A stretch of 64,000 bases of DNA from DAISJM01 sp036821485 (GTDB lineage: Bacteria > Verrucomicrobiota > Kiritimatiellia > CAIQIC01 > JAGNIJ01): NCBI GenBank assembly GCA_036821485.1, contig DAISJM010000015.1:1-64000 (forward strand). The letters run 5' to 3'. Position numbers and translations under genes: made by a program. The notes under the pieces are model-generated. The model saw only the letters and a program-made list of their open reading frames with translations, had not been told where the DNA came from and did not search any database. Shown piece by piece: positions 44,265 to 52,576 of the stretch. Within the stretch, counting starts at the first letter, position 1; each line of letters opens with the position of its first letter.

Positions 44265-46562
44265 ATGGATGCCATCATCAATCTTCCCGGCTACGATTTG
44301 GGTGACAAGATCGGCGAGGGCGGCATGGCCACCGTCTGGATGGCCCGCCAGATAGCCCTCGATCGCACGGTCGCCGTCAAGATTCTCTCCACCCATCTCG
44401 TCGACGATTCCGACGCGATCCAGAAGTTCCGGCAGGAGGCGCAGGCTGCTGCCCGTCTCAAGCATCCCGGCATTGTGCAGGTGTACGATGCGGGCGAGTC
44501 GGACGGCTTGCTTTACTTCGTGATGGAATTCGTTGCCGGGTGCACGGTGAGCGAGTTGCTCGAGAAGCGTGGACGGCTGACCGAGCGCAATGCGCTTCTG
44601 ATCGTCGAGGGCGTTGCCACAGCCCTCAGGTATGCCTGGGACGAGGCCCGCCTTGTCCACTGCGACATCAAGCCGTCAAACATCATGATCGACCAGGATG
44701 GGTCGGTGAAAGTGGCCGATCTTGGGCTGGCAAGGCTCACGGGCATGACCGGGGTGAAGGCGGACGAGGCGATGATCGAAGGCACGCCGCACTATACGTC
44801 GCCGGAGCAGGCGCGCGGGGAGAGCGATCTCGATTGCCGGGCCGACATCTACTCGCTCGGAGCGATGCTGTATCACCTGCTCACCGGGCGGGTGCCGTTT
44901 GGTGATCGCAGCGGTACCGCCGCGTTGGAGTGCCAAGGTTCCGGCTTTCTTCCCGATCCCCAGGACGTCAACCACGAGCTGACGCTCGGTGTGGCGTGGC
45001 TCGTCGAGAAGATGATGGTCAAAGATCGGACCATACGCATCGCGACGTGGGCGGAGCTCCTGACGGACATCGAGGCGGTCAAGCACGGCGAAATGCCGCC
45101 GGGCAAACCACCCTCTGCGGGACAGAGCACAATCCTGCGCAGCGAGCTGCGGTCCTATTCCAAGCCGCCGTCCAAGGTCGAGGAATTGGAACTGCAGCCC
45201 GAGGCGGCACCGCACAAGCCGAAGACCAAGGCGAAGATCAAGGCCAAGGATACAGAGGCCGGTGCCAGGCAGAAAATCGTACTGCCCAAGGAATTGCGCG
45301 CGAAATCGTCCCGGTCATTTGCTCATCGCCCATCGGAGATGTCGCGCGCTTTCTACTCGCTCGTGGTGATGCTGGTGGCGGTCCTGATGGCCTATGGGGC
45401 ATTGAGTTTCTTCCGCTATGCCCGGGATCATAAATCAAAATCGGATTCGACGTACTGGGAGCAGGTGGTCCCGCCGAGATCGCAAATCGAACTGGCGGCC
45501 AAACCAAGCGAGACCGCGTCCGGAAAGAAGGTCGTGTATCGCGTGCAGGCAAACGGCAATGCCGCCAAGCCTGCTTCCCCGGGGCAGACCATCAAGTGGC
45601 AGAATCCTTCATTCCGCCGCGGCGCGCAGCTGTTCAACGATGCGCTGGAGAAGTACAAGGCTTACTCGACGACCAAGCAGAATCCACAGGTGCTTCCCGT
45701 CGTCGAAAAGCAGTGCCGGGATGCGATCAAGGAATTCGAGTCCATCCGCAAGGTGGCGCCGCCGGAGGTGAATATCGGCCGGCTTGTGGATCAGTGTTAC
45801 GGATTGATTGCCAATGTCCGGCAGTCGACGTTGCTGGTTTCCTCTTCCGGTGCGCCGTCGTCGCGATCAGAACCGGTGAAGCCCTCAACGGTGGGTGTTC
45901 CGCCTTCGGCAATGGCTGCACCCGGCAGTGACAAGAAGGACCTGGTCCTTGCGACGTCATGGAATGCGCCACAGCGCGGAGGCGAGATCGTACTCGAAGA
46001 TCTGCGCGGCCTTCTGGCCGACCGTGGGCAGGCGGATGTGGACCTTGTGGCGGACAAGACCTTGATGTTGTACGGGCCGATCTACTACCTCATGCCGATC
46101 AGCGAAGCCGCGCGTACGTTGGGCCAGTCGCTTTCGCCGAAGAAAAGCGTGAGTTGCCCGGGCTTTCCCAAAGACAGCTTCTTCGCCCACGCGGTGGAAG
46201 GCGATTTTGGCGAAGGCTTCAAAACATTGCTGTTGGTGACCGACAGTACGGATCGCATCGTGGCGGTGCAGCTCGTCGACGAGCATCCGGACAAATCCCT
46301 TTGGCTGGACCCGCAGGTGTTCAGCGACAAGTGGCATGTCTACAACTTCATCCAACAGCGGTCCAAGGGCAGCGCGAAGTGGAAGATTGGGCAGCGCGTG
46401 GAAACCATTGGCCGCACGGTGCGGATCGATTCCGAACTCGTGGCCAACGATGAGTTTGGATACTTCGGGCTTGGAGATTCAAAGGAACGGGTGCAGCTCT
46501 ACCTGCCCCAGCCGATCGTGAATCTCATCCTCTTCCGGATCGAGGCGCTCAAGAGGATTTGA
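44265..46562 (+). CDS. Transmembrane Ser/Thr protein kinase
   Basis: 765 residues. The Hanks-type kinase domain (1-270) has GEGGMATVW, Lys39, Glu58, VHCDIKPSN with Asp134/Lys136/Asn139, ADLGLA (DLG in place of DFG) and GTPHYTSPEQARG. The residue before Asp134 is Cys, so it is a non-RD kinase and may not depend on activation-loop phosphorylation. A Lys/Pro-rich linker leads to one membrane segment (about 363-385). The outer part, about 380 residues, has no domain I recognise. A small lipoprotein gene follows 57 bp later. The FHA protein at 20975 could read its marks. Confidence 0.92.
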   Translation: MDAIINLPGYDLGDKIGEGGMATVWMARQIALDRTVAVKILSTHLVDDSDAIQKFRQEAQAAARLKHPGIVQVYDAGESDGLLYFVMEFVAGCTVSELLEKRGRLTERNALLIVEGVATALRYAWDEARLVHCDIKPSNIMIDQDGSVKVADLGLARLTGMTGVKADEAMIEGTPHYTSPEQARGESDLDCRADIYSLGAMLYHLLTGRVPFGDRSGTAALECQGSGFLPDPQDVNHELTLGVAWLVEKMMVKDRTIRIATWAELLTDIEAVKHGEMPPGKPPSAGQSTILRSELRSYSKPPSKVEELELQPEAAPHKPKTKAKIKAKDTEAGARQKIVLPKELRAKSSRSFAHRPSEMSRAFYSLVVMLVAVLMAYGALSFFRYARDHKSKSDSTYWEQVVPPRSQIELAAKPSETASGKKVVYRVQANGNAAKPASPGQTIKWQNPSFRRGAQLFNDALEKYKAYSTTKQNPQVLPVVEKQCRDAIKEFESIRKVAPPEVNIGRLVDQCYGLIANVRQSTLLVSSSGAPSSRSEPVKPSTVGVPPSAMAAPGSDKKDLVLATSWNAPQRGGEIVLEDLRGLLADRGQADVDLVADKTLMLYGPIYYLMPISEAARTLGQSLSPKKSVSCPGFPKDSFFAHAVEGDFGEGFKTLLLVTDSTDRIVAVQLVDEHPDKSLWLDPQVFSDKWHVYNFIQQRSKGSAKWKIGQRVETIGRTVRIDSELVANDEFGYFGLGDSKERVQLYLPQPIVNLILFRIEALKRI

Positions 46563-46618
46563 GTTTGGCGTCCGTTACGGTATCGTTGCGGAACGGAAGA
46601 CGAGGAAGCGAGGGAAGC

Positions 46619-46975
46619 ATGAAAAGATACCTTCTGCTGTTGGTCGTGGTGGTGGCCGTGGTGACGGGGTGCAATTCCCGCAAGCCGCCGGAGATTACCA
46701 TTGCCAATGCCTCCGAGTCCGAGCTTCACGATATTGTTGTCCGGGGCAACGGCTATCGGACCATCGTGAACATTCTGAAGCCCGGGGAGTCGCAGCGGAT
46801 CACGGTCAATCCGTCCGGAGAGTCTGAAGTGGTTGTCGAGATGGCCACGCCAAAAGGCTACGTGACGACGGGCCCGCTTGCCTACTTTGAACCTCGCGGC
46901 GGGTATTTCGTCCGCCTGATCATCACGCCGGAGTTCAAGGTCGAGGCCTCGGTCGGCATGCGGCCCATGTTCTGA
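46619..46975 (+). CDS. Small lipoprotein of unknown function
   Basis: 118 residues from ATG 46619. The lipoprotein signal ends VVVAVVTGC. The mature part is beta-rich with conserved-looking turns (TIANASESELHDIVVRG, ILKPGESQRITVNP) and could be a small Ig-like domain. It follows the kinase gene on the same strand and may be cotranscribed. I do not recognise the family. Confidence 0.65.
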   Translation: MKRYLLLLVVVVAVVTGCNSRKPPEITIANASESELHDIVVRGNGYRTIVNILKPGESQRITVNPSGESEVVVEMATPKGYVTTGPLAYFEPRGGYFVRLIITPEFKVEASVGMRPMF

Positions 46976-47010
46976 GCCCGGGGTGCCGGCTGATCATCCG
47001 GAGGCGATAG

Positions 47011-47634
47011 ATGGATCCCAAATGGCTGGAATGGGCGAAGCGTCTTCAAGCCACGGCACAGAACGGACTTCAATACGCGCAGAGCCCCTTCGACCGCGAG
47101 CGGTTCCAACTCGTCCAGAGCATCGCGGCCGAAATCCTGACGTCGCACACCACGCTGGAGCCGGTGCGCGTTCACGAGATCATGGATTCCGAAACGGGCT
47201 ACGCAACGCCGAAAGTCGATGTTCGCGGCGTGGTGTTCAAGGACCATGAACTGCTGATGGTCCGCGAGAAATTCGACGGACGCTGGACGGTGCCGGGCGG
47301 ATGGGCCGATGTGAGCGAAACACCCAGCCAGGCGGTGGTGCGCGAGATTCGCGAGGAAGCCGGCTTCGAAACTCGCGTCACAAAAGTGCTGGCGGTCTAC
47401 GACCGGAGCCGCCAAGGCCACGTGCCGCCATATCCTTTCCACGTTTACAAGTTGTTCTTCCAATGCGAGCTGCTCGGTGGCAAGGCGACCACGAGTATCG
47501 AAACGGAAGAGGTGCGCTTCTTTGCAGAGAACGAGATTCCTTCGGACCTTTCCATCCCACGGGTGAACGCGACCCAGATCGCGCGCTTCTTCGAGCATCT
47601 GCGCCACCCTGACTGGCCCACCGAGTTTGACTGA
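47011..47634 (+). CDS. Nudix hydrolase with N-terminal extension
   Basis: 207 residues. The Nudix box is intact: GGWADVSETPSQAVVREIREEAGF, where the Glu residues bind metal. The roughly 65-residue N-terminal region (MDPKWLEWAKRLQATAQNGL) is the helical domain found in some ADP-ribose-type Nudix enzymes. It would cleave a nucleoside diphosphate linkage in the cytoplasm; the exact substrate cannot be told. It lies 35 bp after the lipoprotein gene. Confidence 0.88.
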   Translation: MDPKWLEWAKRLQATAQNGLQYAQSPFDRERFQLVQSIAAEILTSHTTLEPVRVHEIMDSETGYATPKVDVRGVVFKDHELLMVREKFDGRWTVPGGWADVSETPSQAVVREIREEAGFETRVTKVLAVYDRSRQGHVPPYPFHVYKLFFQCELLGGKATTSIETEEVRFFAENEIPSDLSIPRVNATQIARFFEHLRHPDWPTEFD

Positions 47635-47710
47635 TTTTGATGGATATCCCGCCTCGTCGAACGGTTGACCCGGATCGAAAAAACGTTTGCGAAGAACTAT
47701 ATCGCATGGG

Positions 47711-47719
47711 TGTTATAAC
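47711..47719 (+). promoter_or_regulatory. Extended -10 element for the zinc-ribbon pair
   Basis: TG-T-TATAAC at 47711-47719 matches an extended -10 (TGnTATAAT); no good -35 lies at the usual distance. It falls in the 238-bp gap before ATG 47873, which otherwise holds no gene that I can support. Confidence 0.35.
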
Positions 47720-47872
47720 CTGCCTGCCAGTAGGGATTTACTGACATGCGTGTTTTGGGATTGCCATGGCTTTTCATCGTCGCTAGGGTGCGCGGCTTAC
47801 GTGTTGATTCACCCTCGTGCTGCTCCGGGATGTGTGACGTGCGGCGGAGGGGCCGCCACAGGGGATGTTGGG

Positions 47873-48403
47873 ATGAGCAAGGTATCCATCGTCAAACGTA
47901 TTGTCCTTTTTGAAGTGCTCGGGTTCACCCCGGTCATTCTCTTTCTCTGGCTCGACGAGGTGCTGGATATCCCTCACTACCTGCTTGGCGCGCAGGCGAC
48001 GCCGATCAATTGGGCCGAGAGTGCATTTGAATCCGCGCTTGCGCTCGCGCTCATCGGCCTTGTGGTTCTGTTCACGCTGCAGTTCCTGAAGCACATCAAA
48101 TATCTCGAGGGCTTTCTTCTCTTCTGCGCGTCGTGCAAGCGCGTCCGCTGCAAGGGTAAATGGATTCCGGTGGATGTTTACGTGCGGGATAGTTCGGAGG
48201 CGCAGGTGACCCACGGGCTCTGTCCGACATGCATCGAGCAGTACTGTGGCGGTTGGGATGAGCCGCACAAGAATTTCCAAACCAGCGAGAGCGATGCATC
48301 CTCCATGACCGATGACATGCATTTTGAAGCGTGCGGTTGCCATGCGCAGGGGGTTCCGTGTTTCGAGTTGGCCCGCCATGGCAGCGGAGAATCCTGGCCA
48401 TGA
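47873..48403 (+). CDS. Two-helix membrane protein with zinc-ribbon-like C-terminus (copy 1)
   Basis: 176 residues from ATG 47873. Two membrane segments (about 10-27 and 48-72) are joined by a short loop containing ATPINWAESAFES, then FLLFCASCKRVR and THGLCPTCIEQY. The CxxCK...HGLCPxC pair is the small motif I know from the C-terminus of many PAS-containing sensor and response proteins (ICxxCKKIR...HGICPDC). Here it is attached directly to a membrane hairpin with no sensor domain. A Ser/Cys/His-rich tail (ACGCHAQGVPC) adds three more cysteines. It overlaps the next gene by ATGA and is its paralogue. Confidence 0.78.
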   Translation: MSKVSIVKRIVLFEVLGFTPVILFLWLDEVLDIPHYLLGAQATPINWAESAFESALALALIGLVVLFTLQFLKHIKYLEGFLLFCASCKRVRCKGKWIPVDVYVRDSSEAQVTHGLCPTCIEQYCGGWDEPHKNFQTSESDASSMTDDMHFEACGCHAQGVPCFELARHGSGESWP

Positions 48404-48807
48404 GCAAAGCCTCTGTTCTACGGCGCTTGTTGATTGTTGAAGCGATTGGATTTGCCCTGCTGATCGCGATCCTGTGGCTCAATGAAATTGCCGACCTGCC
48501 GCACGGCGTCTTTGGTTTTCAAGAGACCCCCATCAACTGGCGGGAGAGTCTCTTTGAAACGATTCTGGTGCTGGCGCTGGCGGCGCTGGTGTTTGGCCTG
48601 ACGCGCAGACTCGTCAACCGAATCAAGTATCTCGAAGGGTTTCTGCTCTTCTGCGCAGGCTGCAAACGCGTACGCCATGAAGGCAAGTGGGTTTCGGTGG
48701 ATGCCTACATTCGCGATCATACCGAGGCCAAAGTTACCCACGGTCTCTGCCCGGATTGCCTCGAACGATTGTATGGCGTGAAGGAACACGAGTTGGAGGA
48801 CTGGTAG
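48400..48807 (+). CDS. Two-helix membrane protein with zinc-ribbon-like C-terminus (copy 2)
   Basis: 135 residues from ATG 48400, overlapping the previous stop as ATGA. It shares the whole architecture with its neighbour: hydrophobic helix, ETPINWRESLFET loop, second helix, IKYLEGFLLFCAGCKRVR and THGLCPDCLERLYG. It lacks the neighbour's Cys-rich tail. The two are a tandem duplication, probably coupled in translation and perhaps forming a heteromer in the inner membrane with the cysteines on the cytoplasmic side. Confidence 0.78.
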   Translation: MSKASVLRRLLIVEAIGFALLIAILWLNEIADLPHGVFGFQETPINWRESLFETILVLALAALVFGLTRRLVNRIKYLEGFLLFCAGCKRVRHEGKWVSVDAYIRDHTEAKVTHGLCPDCLERLYGVKEHELEDW

Positions 48808-48808
48808 C

Positions 48809-48862
48809 GGTAGGGACGAGCGGCTCGCTCGTCCGCGGACGCCTCAGCGAGGCGTCCCTACC
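48809..48862. repeat. REP-like branched palindrome between convergent genes
   Basis: An outer stem GGTAG (48809-48813) / CTACC (48858-48862) encloses two perfect hairpins. GGACGAGC/GCTCGTCC spans 48814-48834, and GGACGCCTC/GAGGCGTCC spans 48837-48857. The whole can fold as a Y. It lies between the zinc-ribbon pair and xth and may act as a transcript end or as a repetitive extragenic palindrome. There is no U-tract. Confidence 0.8.
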
Positions 48863-48867
48863 AACGC

Positions 48868-49638
48868 CTACAGATCAAACTCCGCTGTCACGAATGTATG
48901 ATCGGATGACTTGGTCTGCATTCGCGGCGCGAGGTCGATGGATGCATTCGTTGACCGTTTTGCCAGCGGTGGACTGGCGAGGATGTAGTCGAGTCTCCAG
49001 CCCAAGCCGCGTTCCGCCGCCTTCGGTGTGCGGTAATCAAAGAACGAGTACTGGCCCGGCTCCGGGTGGTGCTTTCTGAACACGTCCTCGTAGCCCCAGG
49101 CGATGCATTGTTCCAGGGCGTTGCGCGCGTCGATGTGATAGCAGACGTGATGGCCGCGCTCCCCCGGATTGTGGACATCGATCGCCGTGCGGGCGACGTT
49201 GAGATCGCCGCACCAGGCGACGAGATCGGTTGACTTGAAGCGCTGATCAAAAAGGGCGCGCAGCCGGCCAAGCCATTTCAGCTTGTAGCCGTACATTTCA
49301 TGATCCACTTCGCGGCCTTGCGGGACATAGGTGTTGATGACATGCAACTTTCCGAGCCGGGCGTGGATCAGGCGTGATTCATCGCGCGGTTCGCTATCAA
49401 GTCCGAAGCCAACATCAGCAAGCGGTTTTCGCGAGATGAGCGCAACGCCATTGTAGGCCTTCTGACCGCGAAACGCGACCTGCCAGCCTGCGGCGCGAAT
49501 CGGTTCCGCGGGAAATTCCTCATCCTGCACTTTCGTTTCCTGCAGGCAGAGGACATCGGGCTGATGTTGGGTGAGCCAGGCGAGAACGACCTCCATCCGC
49601 GAGCGGATAGAGTTGCAGTTGAACGTGGCGATGATCAT
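48868..49638 (-). CDS. xth: Exodeoxyribonuclease III
   Basis: 256 residues. The endonuclease/exonuclease/phosphatase fold is clear: MIIATFNCNSIRSR, the metal-binding Glu in CLQETKVQDEEFP, GVALISRK, TYVPQGREV, CGDLNVART and a final SDHTFV with the catalytic Asp-His. It cleaves abasic sites in DNA base excision repair. Its start codon lies inside an 8-bp tandem repeat. The 3' end faces the REP-like palindrome. Confidence 0.95.
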   Translation of the reverse strand: MIIATFNCNSIRSRMEVVLAWLTQHQPDVLCLQETKVQDEEFPAEPIRAAGWQVAFRGQKAYNGVALISRKPLADVGFGLDSEPRDESRLIHARLGKLHVINTYVPQGREVDHEMYGYKLKWLGRLRALFDQRFKSTDLVAWCGDLNVARTAIDVHNPGERGHHVCYHIDARNALEQCIAWGYEDVFRKHHPEPGQYSFFDYRTPKAAERGLGWRLDYILASPPLAKRSTNASIDLAPRMQTKSSDHTFVTAEFDL

Positions 49639-49673
49639 GGAGTGATGGAGTACTGGAGTGGTGGAGCGATGGG
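49637..49673. repeat. Degenerate 8-bp tandem repeat
   Basis: ATGGAGTG, ATGGAGTA, CTGGAGTG, GTGGAGCG and a partial ATGGG follow one another. The array begins within the xth start codon and runs through the xth leader towards the GH3 gene end. Confidence 0.75.
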
Positions 49674-49692
49674 AAGAAAAAACGCCACCCGA

Positions 49693-51318
49693 TTACGCCA
49701 ATATGCCGTCACTCCATTTCCGTTCCAACTTCCCGACAGGGCTTTTTGCCATCATCGGAATCTCGCCGAACCAGGCGCGGACGGCGGCGAGTTGGCTGAG
49801 AACGGACGATGAGTGGACATTCACGAGATTCGGCAGGGATGTGAACTGCCGAAGGTGATAGGGCGAACCGAACGAGGTGAACACGACGCACGGGTGCTCC
49901 ATGTGGAATCCGTTCATAAACGCGCGATTAAACGGGCCGACGCTGCGAGGCGAACCGACACCCCAATTGGCTTTGAACGTGAAGTTGATGAAGATGGCTT
50001 CTGCGCCGTCCCGGTGCTTATCCACGGCGCCGTAGTTGTCGGCCACAATGTGACGCACGCGGAATCCGCGCCGCTCGAGTTCCCGGTCGACTTCGGTCAA
50101 TTCATGGTGATCGTTGGTGAGGGTGACCGTGAGTACTTGTGCGCCTTTCCGAAGCTGGCGCAGGGGCAGGAGGTGGTTCGTATCCCGGACGCAGCAGATC
50201 GACGATTCGGCCACATCCTGGGCGGCCTTGGAGAAGGCCGCGCGGTCGTTGGCCGACGGCTCGGGGCCGAAGACCTCGCCGCGATGAAATCCAAGCCGGG
50301 CCTTGAACTCGAGGACGTGGCGGGCCGCATTGCGAATCCGCGCTTCCGGGATCGCGCCTGACTTCACGGCCGCCAGCAGGGTTTCATAGTCCTGTGGCAG
50401 CGCGGGGAAGAGGAGCATATCGCAGCCGGCGCGGATGCAGCCGATCGTGCGGTCGTGGCGGTTGGCGTAGCCCGCGGCACCGCCCATGTTCATGTCGTCC
50501 GTGACGACCAATCCCTCGAATCCCATTTCGCTGCGGAGAAGATCGGTGACGATGCGGGAACTCAAAGTGGCGGGTGTGTAGCAGCCGCGCGCGTCGCGCG
50601 CGGAATCCCACGCCGGAAAAGCGATGTGCCCGATCATCGTGGTCAACGCGTCGGCTGCAAAGGCGGCATTGAATGTGCGGCCGGAGATGTGCTTCCAGTC
50701 CTCAAGCCGGAGCGGGTTGATGGACGTGCTGATGTGCTGGTCGACATCGTCGAGCCCATCGCCGGGAAAGTGTTTGGCGCAGGCGGCGAGGCCGTGATCC
50801 TGCATGCCGCGGATGACGGCGCAACTGAGCCGGCTGACAAGCTCGGGGTCATCGCCGAAGCAACGGCTATTGGCGATGGGGTTGTCCGGGTTGATGTTGA
50901 CATCGACGAGCGGGGCAAAGGCCCAGTGGATGCCGGCGGCGCGACCTTCGACGGCGGCGGCCTGACCCATGGCGTAGGCAAGATCCTCGCGGCCGGCAGC
51001 GGCGACAGCGAGGGGATCGGGGAAAGCGGCCGTGCCATGCACCACATAGCCGCCGCCGGCTTCGAGGTCGGCGGCGACGACGATGGGGATGCGGCTGGCT
51101 TTCTGCAGGGCCTCGATGCGTCGGCGGTGCTCGGCTGCTGGTGCGCCCCAGACAAACAGGCCGCCAAAGGGGATGTCGCGCATGAGTTGGAGAAGCGCGG
51201 GGACGGAGTCCTCGTTGTCGATCTTCGGGATCAGCAGTTGGGCGACGAGTTCGGGAAGCGAGAGGGATGCCAGTGTCTGATCAACCCATGTTTGCTGGGA
51301 GGCGTCGAGTGGTTTCAT
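49693..51318 (-). CDS. Glycoside hydrolase family 3 (beta-N-acetylhexosaminidase-like)
   Basis: 541 residues without a clear signal peptide, so probably cytoplasmic. The GH3 barrel has KHFPGDG (182-188), the DQH stretch that corresponds to the Asp-His dyad of NagZ-type enzymes, and VVTDDMNMGG with the nucleophile Asp at 274/275. A further C-terminal domain ends GEIPMMAKSPVGKLERKW. It is the last gene after the sugar importer, separated from it by paired palindrome copy 2, and probably hydrolyses the imported oligosaccharide. Confidence 0.85.
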   Translation of the reverse strand: MKPLDASQQTWVDQTLASLSLPELVAQLLIPKIDNEDSVPALLQLMRDIPFGGLFVWGAPAAEHRRRIEALQKASRIPIVVAADLEAGGGYVVHGTAAFPDPLAVAAAGREDLAYAMGQAAAVEGRAAGIHWAFAPLVDVNINPDNPIANSRCFGDDPELVSRLSCAVIRGMQDHGLAACAKHFPGDGLDDVDQHISTSINPLRLEDWKHISGRTFNAAFAADALTTMIGHIAFPAWDSARDARGCYTPATLSSRIVTDLLRSEMGFEGLVVTDDMNMGGAAGYANRHDRTIGCIRAGCDMLLFPALPQDYETLLAAVKSGAIPEARIRNAARHVLEFKARLGFHRGEVFGPEPSANDRAAFSKAAQDVAESSICCVRDTNHLLPLRQLRKGAQVLTVTLTNDHHELTEVDRELERRGFRVRHIVADNYGAVDKHRDGAEAIFINFTFKANWGVGSPRSVGPFNRAFMNGFHMEHPCVVFTSFGSPYHLRQFTSLPNLVNVHSSSVLSQLAAVRAWFGEIPMMAKSPVGKLERKWSDGILA

Positions 51319-51335
51319 GGAACTTCCTGTCGTAT

Positions 51336-51385
51336 TTTTCCAATCCTTGGAAAATCCGAAGGCGATTTTTCCAAGGGTTGGAAAA
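51336..51385. repeat. Paired palindrome element, copy 2
   Basis: Palindromes at 51336-51354 (centre TCC) and 51367-51385 (centre GGG), starts 31 bp apart. Read on the minus strand the centres are CCC then GGA, exactly as in copy 1. It occupies the gap between the permease stop (51404) and the GH3 start (51318), in the GH3 leader. Confidence 0.95.
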
Positions 51386-51403
51386 AAGGCTGAGGTCGTC
51401 GCG

Positions 51404-52570
51404 TCAGCCCTTGAGGCCGGTCATCGAGATACCTTCAATAAACGTCTTTTGGGTGAAGAAGAAGAGCACGATGATGGGCAGCACGACGAGGGTGCTGGCC
51501 GCCATGAGATAGTGCCACTCGGTGCCGCCCTGTTGGCTCTGGAAGAACTGGAGGCCGAGGGCGAGAGTGAAATCCTTCTGGTTGGTCAGGTAGATCAGGG
51601 GGCCGAGGAAATCGTTCCATGTGCCCATAAACTGGAAGAGGCCGACGACCATGAGGGCTGGCCGGCAGAGGGGCAGAATGATCTGCCAGAAGATGCGGAA
51701 CTCGTTGCAGCCGTCGATGCGCGCGGCGTCGGAGAGGTCCTTGGGAATAGTCATGAAAAACTGGCGGAGGAGAAAGACGTTGAAGGCGCCGGCGCAAAAC
51801 GAGCCGACCCACAGGGGGCGGAGAGTGCCGATCCAGCCGACGGATTTGAACATGCAATAGATTGGCACCATGACGACGGGGAAGGGGATCATCATGGTCG
51901 CGAGCGCGAGGAGGAAGGCCTTGTTGCGGCCGCGCCATGGGACGCGGGCGAAGCCGTAGGCTGCCAGCGCGCTGGAAAACACCGTGCCGATGACGGTGAG
52001 CACGCAGAGGATGAGCGTGTTCTTGAGGTACATCGGGAAGTACTTCATTGCCGCGACGGCTTTGCCGAAGTTATCCCACCGCAGGGCGGTCTTCTTGACG
52101 AGGGACCCTTGGGGCACGACCTCCCATTGGGAGGCCAACCTGGCATCGCCTTTGCCGGCCTGGATGACGGCCATGACATCCTCGGGGATGACGCGAATCC
52201 ATGGGGCCTCCTTGGAGGCGGGGACTTCGCGGACCACGGTCACGGCTTGCTTAACCGACTCCCCGGTTTTGGTGCGGGTGACGATCTTGCCCTTGACGAT
52301 CTGGTCCGGGGTGACGATGCGCTTTTCGCCGGTCTCGTCGACGGTGATGATCACGGCGGGAGCCGTGATGGTCTCTGCCTTGTTTACAGAAACCGGTTTG
52401 CCATCAATCTCGGCATAGAGCCGGTAAGGGATCCAGGTTGGCGGCATCGACATGGTCTGGTCGATGGGTTTAAGCGCGGTGGACATCATCCAGAAGAGGG
52501 GGACGAGGAAGATGGCCGAACCGGAGATCAGCAGGAAATAGATGATGAGCTTTGAGAAAAAATTCTTCAT
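51404..52570 (-). CDS. Sugar ABC transporter permease (MalG-like) with extracytoplasmic insertion
   Basis: 388 residues against the usual 270-290. The core has membrane segments and the EAA loop DAARIDGCNEFRIFWQIILPLCRPA. The extra roughly 110 residues lie at about 50-163, between the first membrane segment and WDNFGKA, on the outer side; they are polar and beta-rich (AEIDGKPVSVNKAET, TRTKTGESV, SQWEVVPQGS) with no recognised domain. It pairs with the permease gene 6 bp upstream. No ATPase is encoded beside it, so a shared MsmX/UgpC-type ATPase is likely. Confidence 0.88.
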   Translation of the reverse strand: MKNFFSKLIIYFLLISGSAIFLVPLFWMMSTALKPIDQTMSMPPTWIPYRLYAEIDGKPVSVNKAETITAPAVIITVDETGEKRIVTPDQIVKGKIVTRTKTGESVKQAVTVVREVPASKEAPWIRVIPEDVMAVIQAGKGDARLASQWEVVPQGSLVKKTALRWDNFGKAVAAMKYFPMYLKNTLILCVLTVIGTVFSSALAAYGFARVPWRGRNKAFLLALATMMIPFPVVMVPIYCMFKSVGWIGTLRPLWVGSFCAGAFNVFLLRQFFMTIPKDLSDAARIDGCNEFRIFWQIILPLCRPALMVVGLFQFMGTWNDFLGPLIYLTNQKDFTLALGLQFFQSQQGGTEWHYLMAASTLVVLPIIVLFFFTQKTFIEGISMTGLKG

Positions 52571-52576
52571 GTGGCG

